Origin: Musa acuminata AAA Group
Lineage: Eukaryota > Streptophyta > Magnoliopsida > Zingiberales > Musaceae
Direction: 5' to 3'
Assembly (NCBI RefSeq): GCF_036884655.1
Contig: NC_088354.1
Coordinates: forward strand, 16,339,501-16,403,500
Length of the DNA stretch: 64,000 nucleotides
The notes under the pieces were generated by a model. The model ran no database searches and was not told the DNA's origin. It was given only the letters and a program-made list of their open reading frames with translations. The position numbers and the translations under genes are program-made. Position 1 is the stretch's first letter. Each line of letters starts with the position of its first letter. Positions 58,943-64,000 of the stretch are shown here, in pieces.

Positions 58943-60498
58943 TGTTAGGATCGGAGCGGCACTAAGAGGGGGGGGTGAATTAGTGCAGCGGATTAAAACT
59001 TCGATTTTAACAAAATCTTTCGTACGTTAAGAACGAAACTTGAGAAATTTAACTTGAAGGCGTATTCTTAAAATTGTGCAGCAAGAGTAATAAGGAACTA
59101 AAGCAGTAAGAAGATTTGCAGTAATGTAAATAATAATAAAAAGCAAACCAGAGATTACGCCGATTTTTAGAGTGGTTCGGTCAAATGACCTACTCCACTT
59201 GCGAGGCCCCTCTTCGATGAGGCTCCCACCTTCCACTAGAAAGTCTCTTGAAATGGAAGGGTAAACACCCCTCTTACAACCTTTTACAAGCAGCTCAACC
59301 TCTTACAAATTTTCAATAAGAAAGGAGGAGGAGAACTCTCTAGCAAATTGAAAACAAGACTTGCTAAGACTTTCTAAGACTTTTCTCTCAATCAAAATGC
59401 TTCTCAAAAGTTGTAACCTCAGCTGAGATTAGAGGGGTATTTATAGGCCTCAAGAGGATTCAAATTTTGGGCTCCAAAATTTGAATTTTCTTAGGGTTTC
59501 CGGTGCTGGAGGTGCCACCGCCCAGCGCTCGGGTGCTGGGCGGTGCCACCGCCCAGCCAGGAGGTGTCACCGCCCAGCACTCGGGTGCTGGGCGGTGCCA
59601 CCGCCCAGCTAGGCGGTGCCACCGCCTACAGTGTTTTCAGCCCAACTACAGTGTTTTCAGCCACTAGTTGGGCTTCAATCTTGGCTCTCTAGTTCGCTGG
59701 TTTAGCTTAATTTTTAGCCTAAACCAACTCTGACTTTGGGCCCAGTTGGCCCCTAACCAGGATATAGGATTATCTCTTAATCCTAATCCTAATTACAAGT
59801 AGACTACATAACCAAAACACATCCTAAGCAAATTTTCAACCGCGAACGTCGAGTCTTGTTCCGGCGAGCTTTCCGACGAACTTCTTCCGACGGACTCCCT
59901 GCAAGCTCCCAATCTTTGTGATGACTTTTAACGAGTAGCCGAGCCTTCTCGGTGATCTCCGCGAACCTCCGACGATTTCTTCGGCGAACTTCCGACACGT
60001 TCCCGATTTCTTCTCGGATGGTTCCGGCAGCATCTCCGATGATTCTTCGGTCTCTTAAACGTCCATCGAGCTCGACTCCGGTATCCTTGCTTTATGTTTT
60101 CTGGTTATCGTAGTTAATCCTACACACACAAGCAAACACTCTACTCCGATCTAGACAATTATTATTATGCAAATTGACATTCTGTTGCCCGACACGTCAT
60201 TGGTTGGCGCTTCGTCCGATTCTTCGGTGCATCATCCTCTCTTGCGGCTTGTTGCCCAATCGGCGGTTGACCTCCGCAACCCCGATATCCTTGGCGCAAT
60301 TTCGCTCTCCTTGGCCCGATGCCCGATGCCCGAAGCCTTCTGCCATCCAATATCCTGACGTGATCTCCTCCGACGCAACGTCAATTCCTCCTGCGTTAAT
60401 TGTCTAATCCTGATCGAGTAGACCTGTATCACTCAAAATACAGTTAAACATCTAAACACAATCAATTAGTTTTCATCATCAAAATCTGAGATTCAACA
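58943..60498 (-). repeat. S3 3' LTR (1,556 bp)
   Basis: It runs TGTTAGGATCGGAGCGG...GATTCAACA. It has the hairpin with 8 G, TATAAAT near 59450 (minus), GGCGGTGCCACCGCC repeats (59515-59630) and TTCCGRCGA repeats. It closely resembles the S1 LTR in reverse orientation. Confidence 0.94.
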
Positions 60499-61130
60499 AT
60501 CTCCCCCTTTTTGATGATGACAACTAATTGATGACTAACGGAGTTAACCTTAACTCCCGGAGTTTAAACAAACTCCCCCTATCAATATGCCATATTGATA
60601 GAACCTTGAATTCAAACAGAATTCAAGTCATTGCAATATTCATCATGAATACTTGCAACACATCATCACGAACATATGCATAAAGCTTATGCATCATATG
60701 TCATGTCATCAACATACTTCTCCCCCTTTGTCATCAACAAAAAGGAGAAGTACCACAATCAAGTGTTTGTTATATGGGTTCAACTTATTGCATGAAAAAC
60801 ATAATATCAAGTTTTATCATCATGCAATCTAACGATTAAAGATGTGTAAGTTTAACATGCTTGGTCTTCTTGAGATAGCTATTGATTGCTTCTCTTTAGA
60901 CTACTAGCTAGCAGTTTTTACACTATGCAAGTTTTACTACATACAAGCTAGCAAAAAAAAATTACGAAAGCAAATACAAGATAGCTTTCTTGTGTAAGCT
61001 CATGATTCTTGCTTCTTATTGCAATGTGCAAGTTGCAAGTTTTGCTTCTTTTGCAATGTGTAAGTTTTCAAATTTTGCATCTTGAGCGAGCAATATTTCT
61101 CCCCCTTTGTCATTGTCAAAAAGAAAAGAA
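60499..61130 (-). other. S3 3' region: polypurine tracts and GCTAGC-type repeats
   Basis: CTCCCCC-type blocks near 60500, 60572, 60720 and 61100, three of them followed by TTTGTCAT or TTTTTGATGATGA. An AAGCTAGCAA repeat region covers 60840-61080. It is non-coding. Confidence 0.75.
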
Positions 61131-63120
61131 GAATACAATTTTGTTGTTCTTTTTCCTTTTACAACGATTTCAAAATCATGACAAAGGATGAATAATCAAG
61201 TTATGAATGTCAATACAATTTTTCATCATGAATATTTTATCATTGCATGCATCATTATCATAAGTTGAAGTATTACATGCATATTTTCGAAAACCTTATA
61301 TTTCATTCATGCACGATATTGAATAAATCGATCGACATTATGAGGATATCATACATGATACTAAAATTTTTAACTATTTATCAATATTTTGCTCATGGTA
61401 CCAAACAATCATCATTTAGAGCATTCATGATACAAAACATTAAATCAACATTTATCATTTTAGCAACAACTCATAGCATTTTAAATCATGATTTACATCA
61501 TATGCAATACATCATATGCAATACATAACATCAAAATTAGAAAGCACAAGTATTGCATGCATCATTGTAAATCATAAATGTTTCATGATGGTATAAATTT
61601 TGTCAAATTATATCCTACCATGCATGATCAAAACTTCTCCCCGTTTTATCATTGAAAACAAGAAAGAAGTAGGGAAGAGCATAACATTTGTGTAAAATAT
61701 TTCAATCATTTCAAGGCATTTATGTCATAGATATAAAGAAATCATATCATCAAAGATAAGACCATTTGAATACTAAAAGACATGATTCATTTTATCAAAT
61801 CTCTTCCTTTTATAAATATCAAAAATTGTAGGTGTACAAAGAAGAGATTGTGATTAAAAAAGAATCTCAAGTAGTAAATCCAAGAAATCAAGATCATAAT
61901 TTAAATACAACCTCATTCAAATTCAAATCATCAAATTCATCAAAATCTCAACATTACTTTCAAGAGATTCAAAATGGTATACATAGATTTATCATAATAA
62001 TCATCAAGATCAATAAGATAGAGAAAATTAAATTTTCAAGGAAAAAATATTTTTCTATTTTTAGTTGTTTCAATTCATATGATTTTATTTCATTTATGCC
62101 AAATAAAAACATGTATCATGTTTAAAACCGAAAGTGTAAGATTTATTACAACAAAGATCAATAAGGCACTTCCATTATAGTAAAAATCAATAATCCATAA
62201 ATCGCAAGATTCATCATGTATAATTTTAAAATTTATTAAGCATGATCATTATGCATGACAATAAAACATGGTTTCAAAATGTTTAATATTTTCATTGCAC
62301 AATTTAATCATTATGCATCATCATATTTTCAAATTCGAACATGCACAATTTCAAAACTATATCTTTTATTTTTCATGCATGATACAAATAACTCGATCAT
62401 CAATATCGGCATATCATACATGATATTCAAGCATTCATGATAAATCATTTTTGCAACATGATCATAGCTATTCAAATGATAGTATCTAAATGTCAAAATT
62501 CTTTACATCCTATCATGCATGATCATTAACTTCTTATTTGAATTTCATGCATTATTTTGTTTCATCACATAAGGAATATCAAGAAGAGTTATTGGGTGAT
62601 GAGATAAATATTTCATGAGTACAAGGAATTGCATGAAAATCATATCATGAAAAGATAATAATAGAAGACACATTTTGTTTTGAAAAATCTCCTCTTAAAT
62701 AATCAAGAAAAAATCTTAGTAGATCATGATATAGATAAAATTCATTCAAGCATATAAAATTTCTCAATTCATTATGAATCATAAAAAGAATTGTGGTTCC
62801 GAAATATCACGATTCATTTAGAAAAATTTTCTCTTTAGTGCACGATAAAAAGAAATATAGCAATGATACCAATCATAATTCATTTGGATAATAGATGCTA
62901 AAAAGGAACATTGAGGATACAAGATCTTGATTTTTATAGAGTAAATCTCAAGTTATAAATCTCAAAAAATCAAGATAAAGCTCATTCAAATTAAAATCAT
63001 CAAATCAAAATCATTTTCAAGATATTCATAAAAAGATGATAAAATAGATTCATCAAACCAAGAATTTTCAAGAAAAATACTTTTATCTATTTAGTTATTT
63101 CATATAAGTATGCATTTGTC
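61131..63120 (-). other. S3 AT-rich module with internal repeats
   Basis: About 2 kb of AT-rich sequence homologous to the S1 and S2 modules. A block around AAATCAAGATCA with CTCATTCAAATT occurs twice, near 61884 and 62963, so the module contains diverged units about 1.08 kb apart. ORFs here are short and without domains. Confidence 0.8.
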
Positions 63121-63252
63121 CTTTTTATCTCCGAAGGTGACGTACCCTTCTTCTTTGCTAGTGAGCATAGAGAAATGAGATGGATCTCCAGTCATATGTC
63201 TTGAGCATCCACTATCGAGATACCATCTCTTGCTCCTAGCTTGTGGGTTTGT
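63121..63252 (-). pseudogene. S3 pol stub: first protease codons only
   Basis: In frame after the gag TAG the minus strand encodes [10 protein letters not shown], the protease active-site region, up to Tyr-Val-Thr-Phe-Gly-Asp near 63130. AT-rich sequence then follows. Integrase, RT and RNase H are missing. Confidence 0.85.
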
Positions 63253-64000
63253 CTACAAAAGAGGATGATTTTTAGGTACCCATTTGATTTTGGGTGCCTC
63301 AAAAATTGACCCACTAACCTTGTTATTTATTTTTGAATCCTTTATAGTTCCTTTAGGAACCCATATTAATTTTTGTGAACTAATTTTCCTAAATGGACAT
63401 TTGTAGGCAATATGTCCGGATTTGCAACAGAAGTTGCATTTCATATAAGAGGAAACATGTAATGTAGGTCCTTTTATGAAAGTGGTAGGATTTTGATGTA
63501 ATCCTTTTACAAATCCAATTCCATTTCTATTTGCGATGTGACCCTTGTGTGCAAGGATCATATCTAATCCTTTGCTACCAACCTTAAACTTGTTTAAGGT
63601 TTCCTTAAGAAGCAAATTTTCATTTTTTATAGCTTCTAAATGCTCACACTTAGAGCATGGAGGAGTTTGAAGACTATCAAACTTATCTTGTAGCAAAGCA
63701 TGCTCTTTCTTTAAGATACTTAACTTCTTGCTAATAGTTCTACATTCATCAAATAATTCATGAAAAGCGATAGAGAGTTCTTCAAGAGATAAATCTTCAT
63801 TAAATAAATCACATACCTCTTCTCCTAAAGCCATTAGCGCGTAATGAGCAACTTGCTCGGTGTTGGACTCCTCTTTTTCGGAGGCGCTTGAATCATCCCA
63901 CGTTGCCTTGAGCGTCTTCTTCTTTGATGTTCTCTTTTTGGCTTGAGGACAATCGTTCTTGTAGTGTCCCGATTTTTTGCATTCATAGCAGATCACTTGG
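63253..64000 (-). CDS. gag: S3 gag, C-terminal part (runs off the window)
   Basis: Open from the right edge to TAG 63253-63255. It contains the first zinc knuckle, CX2CX4HX4C (Cys-Tyr-Glu-Cys at the visible start), a Lys-rich segment, Ala-Thr-Trp-Asp-Asp-Ser-Ser-Ala-Ser, a coiled-coil-like region, and the second knuckle (Cys-Asn-Phe-Cys...His...Cys). The end is Asn-His-Pro-Leu-Leu before TAG. It is collinear with residues 276-527 of E3 gag. The capsid half lies outside the window, so whether the whole gag is intact cannot be seen. Confidence 0.9.
   Translation of the reverse strand, partial: QVICYECKKSGHYKNDCPQAKKRTSKKKTLKATWDDSSASEKEESNTEQVAHYALMALGEEVCDLFNEDLSLEELSIAFHELFDECRTISKKLSILKKEHALLQDKFDSLQTPPCSKCEHLEAIKNENLLLKETLNKFKVGSKGLDMILAHKGHIANRNGIGFVKGLHQNPTTFIKGPTLHVSSYMKCNFCCKSGHIAYKCPFRKISSQKLIWVPKGTIKDSKINNKVSGSIFEAPKIKWVPKNHPLL

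Larger units (their letters stand above)
58943..64000 (-). mobile_element. S3: Sirevirus with pol replaced by AT-rich sequence, right end outside window
   Basis: The minus-strand element has its 3' LTR at 58943-60498, polypurine tract at 60499, repeats and AT-rich module to about 63120, the first protease codons and the C-terminal half of gag running off the window. Left flank CAAAG (58938-58942). It belongs with S1 by its LTR, but it keeps more gag than S1 and S2 and the gag-pol TAG. Confidence 0.92.

Overview
The window is plant nuclear DNA made almost entirely of nested LTR retrotransposons. I see no cellular gene, tRNA or rRNA. The host is an angiosperm. Abundant Sirevirus-type Ty1/copia elements with tRNA-iMet primer sites suggest a monocot (a banana-like Zingiberales genome would fit), but the species is a low-confidence guess.

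Layout. E0 is an old minus-strand Sirevirus, of which part of gag (19122-19777) and a split 5' LTR (19827-20790 and 57329-57833) are visible. Into its gag went E1, another minus-strand Sirevirus. E1 runs from off the left edge to 19121, with decayed gag-pol (3513-8076) and an envelope-like ORF (62-2719). E1 was hit by a solo LTR (203-1738, TSD CCTAT) and by E3 (9242-18926, TSD GAGTC), the only Sirevirus here with long open gag and pol frames.

Into the E0 LTR went G, a plus-strand element (20791-57324) with 436-bp LTRs and about 3.7 kb of non-coding interior. G was then split by four insertions. N1 (21725-25363, TSD GTCGG) and N2 (26444-37114, TSD CTATC) are minus-strand Ty3-type elements with gag-protease but almost no pol. 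T (38109-47591) is a minus-strand decayed Ty3 chromovirus with 2.75-kb LTRs. S2 (47817-55967, TSD TATGC) is a minus-strand non-autonomous Sirevirus. N2 itself contains S1 (29692-36794, TSD CTTAT), a plus-strand relative of S2. Right of E0 lies a fragment of a different copia lineage (57834-58942), cut by S3 (58943 to beyond the right edge), a third member of the S group.

How the parts relate. E3 shows the complete Sirevirus plan: LTR, iMet primer site, gag with two zinc knuckles, one in-frame TAG, protease-integrase-RT-RNase H, several polypurine tracts, LTR. The TAG is at the same codon in all three copies that keep this junction, which suggests programmed read-through. E3 nevertheless carries Asn at the first RT catalytic Asp and Lys at the integrase catalytic Glu. 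S1, S2 and S3 keep Sirevirus LTRs, primer site and gag sequence but have an AT-rich module of about 2.5-4 kb where pol should be. They look like a parasitic lineage mobilised by autonomous relatives, and are the best candidate for something little described. Other oddities are an envelope-like ORF with its own LTR-like promoter, LTRs of N1/N2 that contain extra tandem primer sites, and 18-bp, 28-bp and 62-bp arrays whose copy number differs between LTRs.
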